Notes: generated by a model from the letters alone, not told the origin. A DNA stretch of 64,000 bases from Massilia agilis (GCF_024756255.1 NZ_JANUHB010000006.1:1-64000); one strand, 5' to 3'. Shown: positions 24,266-35,474, counted from the stretch's first letter. Translations and numbers: made by a program.

Positions 24266-25171
24266 ATGAGTGAATCCCAGCCCAGCCAGATCGCCCAACT
24301 TCCCGTGATCCACGAGGCAGCCCAGCAGTCCTATCCTACTGCGACGTTGTACGTGGTGGCCACACCGATCGGCAATGTGACCGACATCACGCTGCGCGCG
24401 CTGCACCTGCTGGCGCTGGCCGACGTGGTCGCGTGCGAGGATACACGCAAGACCGGCGCGCTCCTTGCGCGGTTCGGCATGAACAAGCACATGCTGGCGG
24501 CGCACCAGCACAACGAGCGCGAGGTGGCCGCGAAACTCATCGCGCGCCTGGTTGCCGGCGAGCGCGTGGCGCTGGTGTCGGATGCCGGCACGCCGGCCGT
24601 GTCCGACCCGGGCGCGCGCATCGTGGACGCGGTGCGCGCCGCCGGATTGCGCGTGGTGCCCTTGCCCGGCCCGTCCGCGGCGGTGACGGCGCTGTCGGCT
24701 GCGGGGCTGGTGAACGACCGGTTCTACTTCGTCGGCTTCTTGCCGGCCAAGGCCAAGCAGCGCGAGGCGGAACTGGCGGAACTGGCACGGGTGCCGGCCA
24801 CGCTGGTGTTCTACGAAGCGCCGCACCGCATCGACGAATGCGTGCAGGCGCTGGCCGCCGCGTTCGAGCCAACCCGGCAGGTGGTGTTCGCGCGCGAGCT
24901 GACCAAGCTGTTCGAGGAAATCCACCGCTGCCCGCTGGGCGAAGCGATGGCGTGGATCAAGTCGGACGCCAACCGCGAGCGCGGCGAGTTCGTGGTGCTG
25001 GTCGAGGGCGCGCCGCAAGCGTCCGATGCCGCCGAGGCCGACGCCGAGCGCATCCTGCAGATCCTGCTGTCCGAATGCAGCGTCAAGCAGGCGGCCAGCC
25101 TGGCAGCGCAAATCACCGGGCTGAAGAAAAACGCGCTGTACGAGCGGGCCTTGCGCATGAAGGGCGAATGA
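24266..25171 (+). CDS. rsmI: 16S rRNA (cytidine1402-2'-O)-methyltransferase
   Basis: 301 residues. Tetrapyrrole-methylase fold with LYVVATPIGNVTDITLRAL at the N-terminus, VSDAGTPAVSDPG and the LPGPSAAVTALSAAGL motif that together form the SAM pocket; a C-terminal helical tail follows. RsmI 2'-O-methylates C1402 in the ribosomal P site. Divergent from lpoA with only 12 bp between starts, an arrangement shared in looser form with E. coli. No Shine-Dalgarno is visible before the ATG, so a start elsewhere cannot be excluded, but the conserved domain begins soon after. Confidence 0.95.
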   Translation: MSESQPSQIAQLPVIHEAAQQSYPTATLYVVATPIGNVTDITLRALHLLALADVVACEDTRKTGALLARFGMNKHMLAAHQHNEREVAAKLIARLVAGERVALVSDAGTPAVSDPGARIVDAVRAAGLRVVPLPGPSAAVTALSAAGLVNDRFYFVGFLPAKAKQREAELAELARVPATLVFYEAPHRIDECVQALAAAFEPTRQVVFARELTKLFEEIHRCPLGEAMAWIKSDANRERGEFVVLVEGAPQASDAAEADAERILQILLSECSVKQAASLAAQITGLKKNALYERALRMKGE

Positions 25172-25223
25172 GCACGGCGGGCCTGTGGTTGATGTTTTGC
25201 CCACTCGCGGTTTTGCGCGCTCC

Positions 25224-25252
25224 TTGACCGGCAGGACCCCAGCCGTTATGAT
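25224..25252 (+). promoter_or_regulatory. sigma-70 promoter of the tRNA-Pro gene
   Basis: TTGACC (25224-25229), 17-bp spacer, TATGAT (25247-25252). Transcription would start about 3-5 bases before the tRNA 5' end. Confidence 0.8.
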
Positions 25253-25261
25253 GCCCCTCCT

Positions 25262-25338
<77 letters not shown>

Positions 25339-25348
25339 GTTTTACAGG

Positions 25349-25378
25349 AAAGCCGACGTCTTGCGCGTCGGCTTTTTT
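25349..25378 (+). terminator. intrinsic terminator of tRNA-Pro
   Basis: Ten-bp stem AAAGCCGACG / CGTCGGCTTT with a seven-base loop and T run. The A-rich left side would also give a T tract for leftward transcripts from the GT39 gene, so it may act in both directions. Confidence 0.88.
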
Positions 25379-25400
25379 GCTTTCTGGCGCCCGCGCGACC

Positions 25401-26873
25401 CTACCGGGATGGCGGCGCCGCCTGCACCCAGGCATAGTCGAACACCGTCGTTTCGCGCGGGTGCAGCACCGACTGCTCTGCAAGATGGCCGCGTTCGGCC
25501 ACGGTAAAGTTGGGGCAGGCCGGCAGCGGCACACGAGGCCGGTCGTCAAAGCCGTCTCCGGACAGCAGCAGGATGCGGCCCTGCTGTGCGCACGCCTGCC
25601 CCAGCAGGACCACCGGCTTGTCGGGGAACTGCAAGCGGATGTTCCCGCCCACAAACCGATCCTGTACCGCGAACACGTCCACATCCGGAAAACGGTGCGC
25701 AAGCTCGCGCGCCAGCTGGTCATAGGGCTGCTGGATGCGCGGGTGCCGGCCAAGCCCTGCCTGCAGCTGCGGCCGGAACGCGAGCGCGCTGACCAGCACC
25801 ACGGCGAACACCCCCAGCGTCACGAGTATCCTGCGGTACACCCGGTCGCTCGCCGGAGGGAAGAACACGAAGAAGCCGAGCGGTACCGAAAACAGCAGGG
25901 GCTGCAGCCACCGGCTTTGTATGTGGATCAGTTCGCCGGTGAGCACGAGCGCGGCCACCGTGCCAAGGCCGGCTGCATACAGCCAGAAGAAAAAGCGCAC
26001 GTCGGTCGCCTCCCACCGTGGCGTGCCGGGCCGCCGCCCGCGCCACGCGAAGGCGAGCGGCACCCACAGCGGCGTGCCGAACGACAGCAAGCTCATGAAG
26101 AAGTGGCGCAGCCCAAGCAGCACGTTCTTGCCGTAGGTTGTGGGCGCCCCGCCCTCGCGCATCTTGCGCAATGTTTCGGCGGTGGCGGCGTCGATCTGCT
26201 GGAAAAACCACCACGCGTGCGGCAACACGAGCAGCAGGCCGACGGCCGGGGTGATCCACACGTCGCGGGTCCAGACGATGCGGCGGTGCTCGCGCACCAG
26301 CAGGCTGGCGCCCGCCAGGCCGATCACGAACAGCAGGAAGTTGTACTTCGACAGCATCCCTAGCCCGAACAGCACGCCCAGCAGCGCGCGCCGCCGCTTG
26401 CTCGGCTGCTCGAGCAGCGTGGTGTAGGTCCACAGCGAGGCAGCGCCCACGGCGGTGGCGAGGATGGAATGGGTGCGGTCGATCTGCGCCTCCCAGCCCA
26501 GCGTAACGATCATGATCAGCGACGACGACACGACGGCTGCGCCGAGCGTGCCCAGCAGCATGCGCGCCGTACGGTACAGGCTGTAGTACAGCACGAACAT
26601 GAAGATGTTCTTGGCGATGGCCAGGCCCAAGTGGCTGACCCCCACGGCGTGGAACACCAGCGCTTGCAGCCAGGTATAGAGCGGGGGCTGGTTCTCGTAG
26701 CCGAGCCGGAATTGCTGGGCGTAGAAAATCTGCTCGGCCTCGTCCATCTCCACCGCGCCGCCTTGCAGCACGCGAATCAGGATTTGAAGGAGGAAATAGA
26801 CGCCGAGAACGACCACGAACGTCTGCCGGGTCTGTTCCTTGCTGCCGGTAATGCGTTCAGCAATCGCGGTCAC
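25401..26873 (-). CDS. glycosyltransferase family 39 (ArnT/PMT-like) membrane protein
   Basis: 490 residues, with about ten transmembrane helices in the first 380 and a periplasmic C-terminal domain. The first periplasmic loop contains the acidic pair in VEMDEAEQIFYAQQF followed by NQPPLYTWLQ, the signature of GT39-type C-family glycosyltransferases, which use polyprenyl-phosphate sugars. Possible acceptors are lipid A, a glycan or a protein; nothing nearby identifies which. It converges with tRNA-Pro and is monocistronic. An upstream region of 226 bp holds repeat A4. Confidence 0.85.
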   Translation of the reverse strand: MTAIAERITGSKEQTRQTFVVVLGVYFLLQILIRVLQGGAVEMDEAEQIFYAQQFRLGYENQPPLYTWLQALVFHAVGVSHLGLAIAKNIFMFVLYYSLYRTARMLLGTLGAAVVSSSLIMIVTLGWEAQIDRTHSILATAVGAASLWTYTTLLEQPSKRRRALLGVLFGLGMLSKYNFLLFVIGLAGASLLVREHRRIVWTRDVWITPAVGLLLVLPHAWWFFQQIDAATAETLRKMREGGAPTTYGKNVLLGLRHFFMSLLSFGTPLWVPLAFAWRGRRPGTPRWEATDVRFFFWLYAAGLGTVAALVLTGELIHIQSRWLQPLLFSVPLGFFVFFPPASDRVYRRILVTLGVFAVVLVSALAFRPQLQAGLGRHPRIQQPYDQLARELAHRFPDVDVFAVQDRFVGGNIRLQFPDKPVVLLGQACAQQGRILLLSGDGFDDRPRVPLPACPNFTVAERGHLAEQSVLHPRETTVFDYAWVQAAPPSR

Positions 26874-26966
26874 GGTGTCCTCACTAGGCTGCCGAGACGC
26901 TAGCCTAGCGAGGGGAGGTGTGGTGCTATTGAATGCGGATCAAACGAGCGCCACGCGGCACCTCCA

Positions 26967-27072
26967 CGTCGTCCCCGCGGAGGCGGGGACCCATGCTGCG
27001 TTTGCAAAGCAGCTGCACCAAACATGCCACGATGCAAACTGTCTATGGGTCCCCGCCTGCGCGGGGACGACG
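26967..27072. repeat. Family A dispersed inverted repeat, copy 4
   Basis: CGTCGTCCCCGCGGAGGCGG then GGACCCATGCTGCG at the left and TATGGGTCCCCGCCTGCGCG then GGGACGACG at the right. Stem bases differ from other copies (CCCCGC) but change in compensating pairs. Confidence 0.88.
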
Positions 27073-27099
27073 TGGTTTTGGGTTGTGGGCGGTGCGCGC

Positions 27100-28020
27100 C
27101 TAGCCGGCGCGTTTTGCCGCAATCGCGTTGCCCGCCCGGCTTACCGCCTTGCGCCCGAGGTGCTGCGAAATGAACTGCCCGGCATCGACCACCTGGTCCA
27201 GGTCCACGCCGGTTTCGATTCCCAGCCCGTGCATCATGTACAGCACGTCCTCGCTGGCCACGTTGCCGGTTGCGCCCTTGGCGTAAGGGCAGCCGCCCAG
27301 GCCCGCCACCGACGAGTGGAAGATCGCCACGCCCACTTCCATGCTGGCGTAGATGTTGGCCAGCGCCTGGCCGTAGGTATCGTGGAAGTGGCCGGACAGC
27401 CGCTCAAGCGGGAATTCCTGCGCCGCGCGCAGCATCACCGCCTGCGTCTTGCGTGGGGTGGATACGCCGATCGTGTCCGCGATGTCGATTTCGTCGCAGC
27501 CCAGGTCGCGCATGCGCGCCACCACGTCGGCCACCGCGTCGAGCGACACTTCGCCCTGGTACGGGCAGCCGAACGCCGTGCTGATACTGGCGCGCACGCG
27601 CAGCCCGTTGGCCTTGGCGGCCTTGGCCACCGGCTCGAAACGCGCGATCGACTCGGCGATCGAGCAGTTGATGTTCTTCTGTGAGAACGCCTCCGACGCG
27701 GCGCCGAAGATCACCACTTCGCCCGCGCCGGCGGCCAGCGCCGCCTCGAAGCCCTGCATGTTGGGCGTGAGCGCCGAATAGATGGTGCCCGGACGGCGCG
27801 CAATGCCGGCCATGACCTCGCTGCTGGTGGCCATCTGCGGCACCCACTTGGGCGAGACGAAGGACGCCGCCTCGATGTTGGCAAAGCCGGCGCGCGACAG
27901 TCGGTCCACCAGTTCGATCTTCACTGGCGCGCTCACGTTTTCCTTCTCGTTCTGCAGGCCGTCGCGCGGCCCCACTTCGACGATCTTGACGTTGCGCGGC
28001 AGGTTCGGTTGGCTGTTCAT
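27100..28020 (-). CDS. liuE: hydroxymethylglutaryl-CoA lyase
   Basis: 306 residues, TIM barrel of the HMGL-like family. VKIVEVGPRDGLQNEKE holds the metal- and substrate-binding Arg19-Asp20, and AGLGGCPYAKGATGNVA carries the catalytic cysteine loop; SGHFHDTYGQALAN supplies metal histidines. It splits HMG-CoA into acetoacetate and acetyl-CoA, the last step of leucine catabolism. Last gene of the ten-gene leftward run; its ATG lies one base past the ghrA stop. Called mvaB in some genomes; the neighbourhood supports liuE. Confidence 0.94.
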   Translation of the reverse strand: MNSQPNLPRNVKIVEVGPRDGLQNEKENVSAPVKIELVDRLSRAGFANIEAASFVSPKWVPQMATSSEVMAGIARRPGTIYSALTPNMQGFEAALAAGAGEVVIFGAASEAFSQKNINCSIAESIARFEPVAKAAKANGLRVRASISTAFGCPYQGEVSLDAVADVVARMRDLGCDEIDIADTIGVSTPRKTQAVMLRAAQEFPLERLSGHFHDTYGQALANIYASMEVGVAIFHSSVAGLGGCPYAKGATGNVASEDVLYMMHGLGIETGVDLDQVVDAGQFISQHLGRKAVSRAGNAIAAKRAG

Positions 28021-28021
28021 C

Positions 28022-28951
28022 TCAATATCCCCGGTTGCGGTCGACCACGTCGTCGACAGGTTGGCCCTGTTCGAGGGCGTCGATTTTTGCTGCGATCTGG
28101 CGCACCGCTTCGGGCCGCAGCGTGAGCGCCGAAATGTGCGGCGTGATGCTGATGCGCGGCTCCTGCCAGAACGGATGCCCGGCTGGCAGCGGCTCGCCCT
28201 CGAACACGTCGAGCGTGGCGCCGGCGATGTGGCCGGACCGGACAAGCGCAAGCAGGTCGTGCTCGGCCACGATGGCGCCGCGCGACACGTTGATGAGGTA
28301 CGCGCCCTGCGGCAGCAGCGACAGGCGCTGCCGGTCCAGCAGGCGCGCCGTGTCGGCCGTGAGCGGCAGCATGCACACCAGCACGCGCGCGCCGCGCAGG
28401 AAGTCGTCAAGCTGCTGTGCGCCCGCAAAGCACTCAACGCCGTCCAGCTGCTTGTGGCTGCGGCTCCAGGCACGCACGGGAAAGCCGAAATGGCGCAGCG
28501 TGTCGATCACGGGCAGCGCAAGCTTGCCCACGCCCATGACGCCGACCGTGAATTCGCGCTTGTCGAAGGCCGGCAGCGGCTTCCATTCAGCGCGGCTTGC
28601 GATCTGTTCGTATTCGTCGAAGCGGCGGAAATAGCGCAGCACCGCGTGCGCCACGTACTCGGCCATCTGCATGCCCATGCCGGCGTCGCCCAGCCGGATG
28701 ATCGGCACATCGGGCAGCGCGCCGCCAAAGCGCAGCAGCGCGTCCACCCCGGCGCCCATCAGGAAGATCGCCTTCACGTGCGCCAGCTGTTCCAGCAGCG
28801 CCGGCGTGGGCGCCCACAGCACCGCGTAATCGCAGGGCGCATGCGGCTCGCCTTCGCGCCACACGACCGTTTCGGCCTGCGGCATCACGGCCGCGAACTC
28901 ATCCACCCACGGCTGGGTCACGCCGTCGGCGCGGAACAGCAGGATGCGCAT
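28022..28951 (-). CDS. ghrA: glyoxylate/hydroxypyruvate reductase A
   Basis: 309 residues of the D-2-hydroxyacid dehydrogenase family. It shows a nucleotide-binding GVMGVGKLALPV loop, LINVSRGAIVAEHDLL, and the catalytic His in RISITPHISALT. Similarity of MGAGVDAL and DAGMGMQMAEYVAHAVLRYFRR to GhrA supports reduction of glyoxylate and hydroxypyruvate with NADPH. It sits between liuD (11-bp gap) and liuE (one-base gap), an unusual place for this enzyme; it may instead act on a 2-oxoacid related to branched-chain amino acid breakdown, which is inference. Confidence 0.87.
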   Translation of the reverse strand: MRILLFRADGVTQPWVDEFAAVMPQAETVVWREGEPHAPCDYAVLWAPTPALLEQLAHVKAIFLMGAGVDALLRFGGALPDVPIIRLGDAGMGMQMAEYVAHAVLRYFRRFDEYEQIASRAEWKPLPAFDKREFTVGVMGVGKLALPVIDTLRHFGFPVRAWSRSHKQLDGVECFAGAQQLDDFLRGARVLVCMLPLTADTARLLDRQRLSLLPQGAYLINVSRGAIVAEHDLLALVRSGHIAGATLDVFEGEPLPAGHPFWQEPRISITPHISALTLRPEAVRQIAAKIDALEQGQPVDDVVDRNRGY

Positions 28952-28962
28952 CCCCGGTCCCT

Positions 28963-31005
<2,043 letters not shown>

Positions 31006-31038
31006 GGTCGTCTCGTTATTTATTGTTAGGTTTGGTAC

Positions 31039-31060
31039 GGCGGGCGGAAATCCGCCCACC
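31039..31060. repeat. short hairpin between bioB and liuD
   Basis: Ten-base arms GGCGGGCGGA / TCCGCCCACC with a two-base loop and one mismatch, in the 63-bp gap between bioB and liuD. Its GGTGGGC/GCCCACC core resembles half of a family B element. It may attenuate or process the long mRNA at this point. Confidence 0.5.
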
Positions 31061-31068
31061 GAACGGGA

Positions 31069-32100
31069 TCAGCAGCCGCAGCTCTCCTTCTGCACCGAGT
31101 CGAGCGTGGCGGCGCGCGTGGGCAGGCCCAGCTTGGCCAGCAGCGCGCGGTCGTCGTTCGCTTCCGGGTTGTCGGTGGTGAGCAGCTTGTCGCCGTAGAA
31201 GATCGAGTTGGCGCCGGCCATGAAGCACATGGCCTGCACCGCCTCGCCCAGCTCGCGGCGGCCGGCCGACAGGCGCACGCGCGCTTGCGGCATGGTGATG
31301 CGCGCCACCGCAATGGTGCGCACGAATTCCAGCGGGTCCAGCGGCGGCAGGCCGTGCAGCGGCGTGCCTTCCACCTGCACCAGGTGGTTGATCGGCACCG
31401 ATTCCGGGTACGGGTTCAGGTTGGCCAGCTGCGAGATCAGGCCGGCACGCTGCTCGCGCGTTTCGCCCATGCCCACGATGCCGCCGCAGCAGATCTTCAG
31501 GCCCGCCTGGCGCACGCGGCCCAGCGTATCCAGGCGGTCCTGGTACTGGCGGGTCGAGATGACGTCGCCGTAGAAGTCGGGCGAAGTGTCGATGTTGTGG
31601 TTGTAGTAGTCCAGGCCCGCATTCTTGAGCTGCTCGGCCTGGCCTTCTTCCAGCATGCCCAGCGTGGCGCAGGTTTCCAGGCCCAGCGCCTTCACTTCGC
31701 GCACCATCGCCTCGACCTTTTCCATGTCGCGCTCTTTGGGGCTGCGCCATGCCGCGCCCATGCAAAAGCGCGTGGCGCCGTTGGCCTTGGCCTGGCGTGC
31801 CGCGTCGAGCACGGTGTCCAGCTCCAGGATCTTCTTCGCTTCCACGCCGGTGTCATAGCGCGCGGCCTGCGGGCAGTAGCCGCAGTCTTCTTCGCAGCCG
31901 CCGGTCTTGATCGACAGGAGCGTGGCCAGTTCCACGTCGCCCTCGGGGAAGTTGGCGCGGTGGACCGTCTGCGCGCGGTACATCAGTTCCGGCAGCGGCA
32001 GCTCGAACAGCGCGAGCACCTCGGGCACTGGCCAGGGCGCGTTTTCCGGCTGCTTGATGGTGACCGGGCGGTGCAGGGATACGGCTTGGGTTTGGGACAT
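31069..32100 (-). CDS. bioB: biotin synthase
   Basis: 343 residues. Radical SAM enzyme inserting sulfur into dethiobiotin. The cluster motif is CEEDCGYC (Cys69, Cys73, Cys76) and the sequence KTGGCEEDCGYCPQA is diagnostic; conserved YYNHNIDTSPDFY and the [2Fe-2S] ligands CATLGML, ICCGGIVGMGE and ARVRLSAGR are intact. A C-terminal QKESCGC tail is rich in cysteine. Start MSQTQAVSLH at 32100 lies 16 bp after bioD. A 63-bp gap with a hairpin follows before liuD. Confidence 0.97.
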   Translation of the reverse strand: MSQTQAVSLHRPVTIKQPENAPWPVPEVLALFELPLPELMYRAQTVHRANFPEGDVELATLLSIKTGGCEEDCGYCPQAARYDTGVEAKKILELDTVLDAARQAKANGATRFCMGAAWRSPKERDMEKVEAMVREVKALGLETCATLGMLEEGQAEQLKNAGLDYYNHNIDTSPDFYGDVISTRQYQDRLDTLGRVRQAGLKICCGGIVGMGETREQRAGLISQLANLNPYPESVPINHLVQVEGTPLHGLPPLDPLEFVRTIAVARITMPQARVRLSAGRRELGEAVQAMCFMAGANSIFYGDKLLTTDNPEANDDRALLAKLGLPTRAATLDSVQKESCGC

Positions 32101-32116
32101 CTTGATTCCTTTGGTC

Positions 32117-32932
32117 TTACCTGGACCCGGCAGGCGGCCAGCCCGGCACGCCCGACAGGTTGATGAATTCGGCAGCGGCTGCGGCCGACGGGTGAGGCAG
32201 GCGTGGCACGCGGCCCAGCAGCGGGGCCGGGATGCGCTGCGCCATCGCCTCGATATTCTCGTCAATGAAGCGCATGGCCGGGTCCACTTCGTTGGCGACC
32301 CAGCCGGCCAGCACCAGGCCGCGCTTGATGATGGCTTCGGCGGTGAGCAGCGCGTGGCTGATGCAGCCAAGGCGCAGGCCGACCACCAGGATCACCGGCA
32401 GGTTGAACTGCACCGCCAGGTCGGCGGTGTCGAAGCTGTCGGTGAGCGGCACGCGAAAGCCGCCCACGCCCTCGACCACGGTGGCGTCGGACGCGGCCAG
32501 GATCTCGGCGTAGGCGGTGAGGATCGTCACCGGGTCGATCGTCTTGTCTTCGAGCGCGGCGGCCACGTGCGGGGCGGCCGGTTCGCGCAGCATGAACGGC
32601 GTGGTGATGTGCTGCGGCAGGTGCACGTTGCCGGCGGCCGCGAGCAGGTCCGCGTCCTCGTTGTGGAGCACGCCTTCACGCATCACTGCGCCAGCCGCGA
32701 TCGGCTTCATGCCACAGGCACGCTGGCCAGCCTGCACCAGCTTGTGCAAAATCGCGGCAGACACCAGCGTCTTGCCGATCTCGGTATCGGTGCCGGTGAC
32801 AAAGCAGGCAAAGCGCGAGGGCACGCCCTCGGCGGCGAGCGCCTCGGGAATGGGTTCGCTCTGCGGCTCCGTGGCCGTGGGCACCACGGTGACGGGTGCG
32901 GTGACGGGTTCTTGCGGGTCGTTGAAGCTCAT
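32117..32932 (-). CDS. bioD: dethiobiotin synthase with an N-terminal extension
   Basis: 271 residues; typical BioD is about 225. The P-loop GTDTEIGKT is at residues 47-55, preceded by a 40-residue Pro/Thr/Glu-rich leader (TEPQSEPIPEALAAEG) not expected in the family. KPIAAG, the LREPAAPHVAA segment and VVEGVGGFRVPL complete the active site for carboxylating diaminopelargonic acid with ATP. The ATG lies one base after the bioF stop, so the long form is likely translated by coupling; an internal GTG near VPSRFACF is the alternative start. Confidence 0.93.
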   Translation of the reverse strand: MSFNDPQEPVTAPVTVVPTATEPQSEPIPEALAAEGVPSRFACFVTGTDTEIGKTLVSAAILHKLVQAGQRACGMKPIAAGAVMREGVLHNEDADLLAAAGNVHLPQHITTPFMLREPAAPHVAAALEDKTIDPVTILTAYAEILAASDATVVEGVGGFRVPLTDSFDTADLAVQFNLPVILVVGLRLGCISHALLTAEAIIKRGLVLAGWVANEVDPAMRFIDENIEAMAQRIPAPLLGRVPRLPHPSAAAAAEFINLSGVPGWPPAGSR

Positions 32933-32933
32933 G

Positions 32934-34115
32934 TCACGTCCTTTCCAGGTCGTTCAGCGCGGCGGTCAGCTGCGCGACTTCTTCGTGCGTGTGCGCGGCC
33001 GACAGCGTTACGCGCAGGCGTGCGGTACCGGGCGCCACCGTCGGCGGGCGGATCCCCGGCACCCAGATGCCGCGGGCATGCAGGTCGCTCGCGGCCTGCA
33101 GCGCTTCGTCATTGCTGCCGATGATGACCGGCTGGATGGCGGTGTGCGACACCGGCCGCCGCCAGCGCGTGAGCTTGAGTTCGGCATCGAGCTGCGCGAT
33201 CAGCGAGGCCAGGTGGGCGCGCAGCGCCTTGCCCTCGTCGCCGGCAATGATATCAAGACTGGTCAGCAGCGCGTGCGCCAGCGCCGGCGGCGCGGCGGTG
33301 CTGTAGATGTAGGGCCGGGCGCGCTGCACCATCAGCTCGACCACGCTGTGGTGGGCGGCGATGAAGGCGCCAGACACGCCGGCCGCCTTGCTCAGCGTGC
33401 CCACGTACACCAGGTTGGGCGAGGACAGGCCGAAGTGCTCGAGCGCCCCGCTGCCGTTCTCGCCCAGCACGCCAAAGCCGTGGGCGTCGTCCACCACCAG
33501 CCAGGCGCCGTGGCGCTCGCACAGGGCCAGCAGTTCCGGCAGCGGCGCCATGTCGCCGTCCATGCTGAACACGCTGTCGGTGACGACGATTTTCGTGGCC
33601 GCCGTGCTGGCTCCGAGCTGGGTGGCCAGCGCGGCCACGTCCCCGTGCGGGAACACCGACACGCCGGCCCGGGCCAGCCGGGCGCCGTCGATCAGCGAGG
33701 CGTGGTTGAGTTCTTCCGAGAAGATCATTGCGCCGGCATCCATGCCCAGCGTGGTCAGTACCGCCACGTTGGCCATGTAGCCGGTCGAGAAGTACAGCGC
33801 CTGCGGCGATTGCAGCCACGGCGAGAGCATCTGTGCCAGGCGCTCTTCGAGCAGGCAGTGTGCGCGGCTGTGGCCGCTGATCAGGTGCGAGGCGCCGCTG
33901 CCCACGCCGTACAGTTGCGCGCCTTCGCGCAGGGCCTCCACGACGCGCGGGTGCGCGGCCAGGCCAAGGTAGTCGTTGCTGCAAAATGCCAGCATGGGCC
34001 GGCCGTCCACCACCTGCAGCGGCGCGCAGCGCGTGTCGGCAACGCGGCGGCGGCGCGTCAGGCTTTGCGCGGAAAGCTGCGCCAGCTTGTTCTCAACGCT
34101 TGCGATCAGGTCCAT
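32934..34115 (-). CDS. bioF: 8-amino-7-oxononanoate synthase
   Basis: 393 residues, alpha-oxoamine synthase family. PLP lysine is Lys243 in YVGTLSKAAGVSG; the DDAHGFGVLGENGSG motif (His212) and FCSNDYLGLAAHP are intact. It condenses pimeloyl-ACP with L-alanine. It starts three bases past the bioA stop and ends one base before bioD. Confidence 0.95.
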   Translation of the reverse strand: MDLIASVENKLAQLSAQSLTRRRRVADTRCAPLQVVDGRPMLAFCSNDYLGLAAHPRVVEALREGAQLYGVGSGASHLISGHSRAHCLLEERLAQMLSPWLQSPQALYFSTGYMANVAVLTTLGMDAGAMIFSEELNHASLIDGARLARAGVSVFPHGDVAALATQLGASTAATKIVVTDSVFSMDGDMAPLPELLALCERHGAWLVVDDAHGFGVLGENGSGALEHFGLSSPNLVYVGTLSKAAGVSGAFIAAHHSVVELMVQRARPYIYSTAAPPALAHALLTSLDIIAGDEGKALRAHLASLIAQLDAELKLTRWRRPVSHTAIQPVIIGSNDEALQAASDLHARGIWVPGIRPPTVAPGTARLRVTLSAAHTHEEVAQLTAALNDLERT

Positions 34116-34118
34116 CGG

Positions 34119-35468
34119 TCAGCCTGCGATCACTGCGTCGAACACGCGCGCGGTGCGCTCGCCGAGGAGTGCGATCTCCTCGTCGTCCAGCACGTACGGC
34201 GGCATCAGGTACACGGTGCGCCCGATCGGGCGCAGCAGCAGCTCGTTTTCGGCCGCCACTGTGAAGAAGCGGCGCGCGAAGGACGCGGCCCGCTGCGCAT
34301 CCGGCTCGATCGCGTCGAACGCGAAGATCATGCCGCGCTGGCGGAAGTGGCGCGTGCGCTCGTGCTCGGCCAGCGGCGCCAGCGCCGCCACCAGCTTGGT
34401 CGCGCGCTCGCGGTTGCGTCGTAAAACATCGTCCTCGCGGAAGATCTGCAGCGTGGCCAGCGCCGCGCGGCAGGCCAGCGGGTTGCCGGTGTACGAATGC
34501 GAATGCAAAAAGCCGCGCCGGATGTCGTCGCTGTAGAAGGCTTCGTACACGCGGTCGGTGGTAAGCACCAGCGACAGCGGCAGGTAGCCGCCGCTGATGC
34601 CCTTGGACAGGCACATGAAGTCGGGCCAGATGCCGGCCTGCTCGCAGGCGAAAAAGGTGCCGGTGCGCCCGCAGCCGACCGCGATTTCGTCGGCGATCAG
34701 GTGCACGTGGTAGCGGTCGCACAACTGGCGGATCATCTCCAGGTACACGCGGTCGTACATCGCCATGCCCGAGGCGCCCTGCACCAGCGGCTCGACGATC
34801 ATCGCGGCGATCTTGTCACCGCGCTCCTCGAACAGGCGCTCCACGTCTTCGGCGGCGCGGCGCGCGATGTCCTGCGACGACTCGCCCTCCATCGCGTTGC
34901 GCATGTCGGGCGAGGCCACCACGTGCGCCGCGCGCACCATGGGGCCGTAGGCCTCCTTGAACAGCGGGACGTCGGTCACCGCGAGCGCGCCCACGGTCTC
35001 GCCGTGGTAGCTGCCCTGCAGGCACACGAATTCGCCCTTGTTGGGGTAGCCGGCGTTGCGCCAGTAGTGAAAGCTCATCTTGAGCGCGATCTCGACCGCC
35101 GATGCGCCGTCGGATGCGTAGAAGGCGTGGCCGAGCGCGTGCCCGGTCAGCGCCGACAGTTGTTCGGACAGCTCGACCACCGGCTCGTGCGTGAAGCCGG
35201 CCAGCATGGCATGTTCCAGCTTGTCGAGCTGGTCCTTCAGCGCGGCATTGATGCGCGGGTTGGCGTGGCCAAACAGGTTGACCCACCACGAGCTGATGCC
35301 GTCGAGGTAGCGGCGGCCCTCATGGTCGTACAGCCAGGCGCCCTTGCCGTGGCTGACCGCGATCAGCGGCACCTCTTCGTGGTGCTGCATCTGGGTGCAG
35401 GGGTGCCAGACGCTTGCCAGGCTCCGTGCAATCCAGCTTGATGAATCTTGCTTCAAAATCGAATCCAA
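34119..35468 (-). CDS. bioA: adenosylmethionine-8-amino-7-oxononanoate aminotransferase
   Basis: 449 residues, class III aminotransferase. WHPCTQMQHHEEVPL near the N-terminus is the BioA signature; DGISSWWVNLFGHANP, IVEPLVQGASGM and the PLP lysine Lys289 in CLSKGISGGYLPLS follow. It transaminates KAPA using S-adenosylmethionine. Its start codon lies six bases after the liuC stop, so biotin genes are read from the liu transcript unless an internal promoter exists within liuC. Confidence 0.95.
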   Translation of the reverse strand: MDSILKQDSSSWIARSLASVWHPCTQMQHHEEVPLIAVSHGKGAWLYDHEGRRYLDGISSWWVNLFGHANPRINAALKDQLDKLEHAMLAGFTHEPVVELSEQLSALTGHALGHAFYASDGASAVEIALKMSFHYWRNAGYPNKGEFVCLQGSYHGETVGALAVTDVPLFKEAYGPMVRAAHVVASPDMRNAMEGESSQDIARRAAEDVERLFEERGDKIAAMIVEPLVQGASGMAMYDRVYLEMIRQLCDRYHVHLIADEIAVGCGRTGTFFACEQAGIWPDFMCLSKGISGGYLPLSLVLTTDRVYEAFYSDDIRRGFLHSHSYTGNPLACRAALATLQIFREDDVLRRNRERATKLVAALAPLAEHERTRHFRQRGMIFAFDAIEPDAQRAASFARRFFTVAAENELLLRPIGRTVYLMPPYVLDDEEIALLGERTARVFDAVIAG

Positions 35469-35474
35469 TACGCT

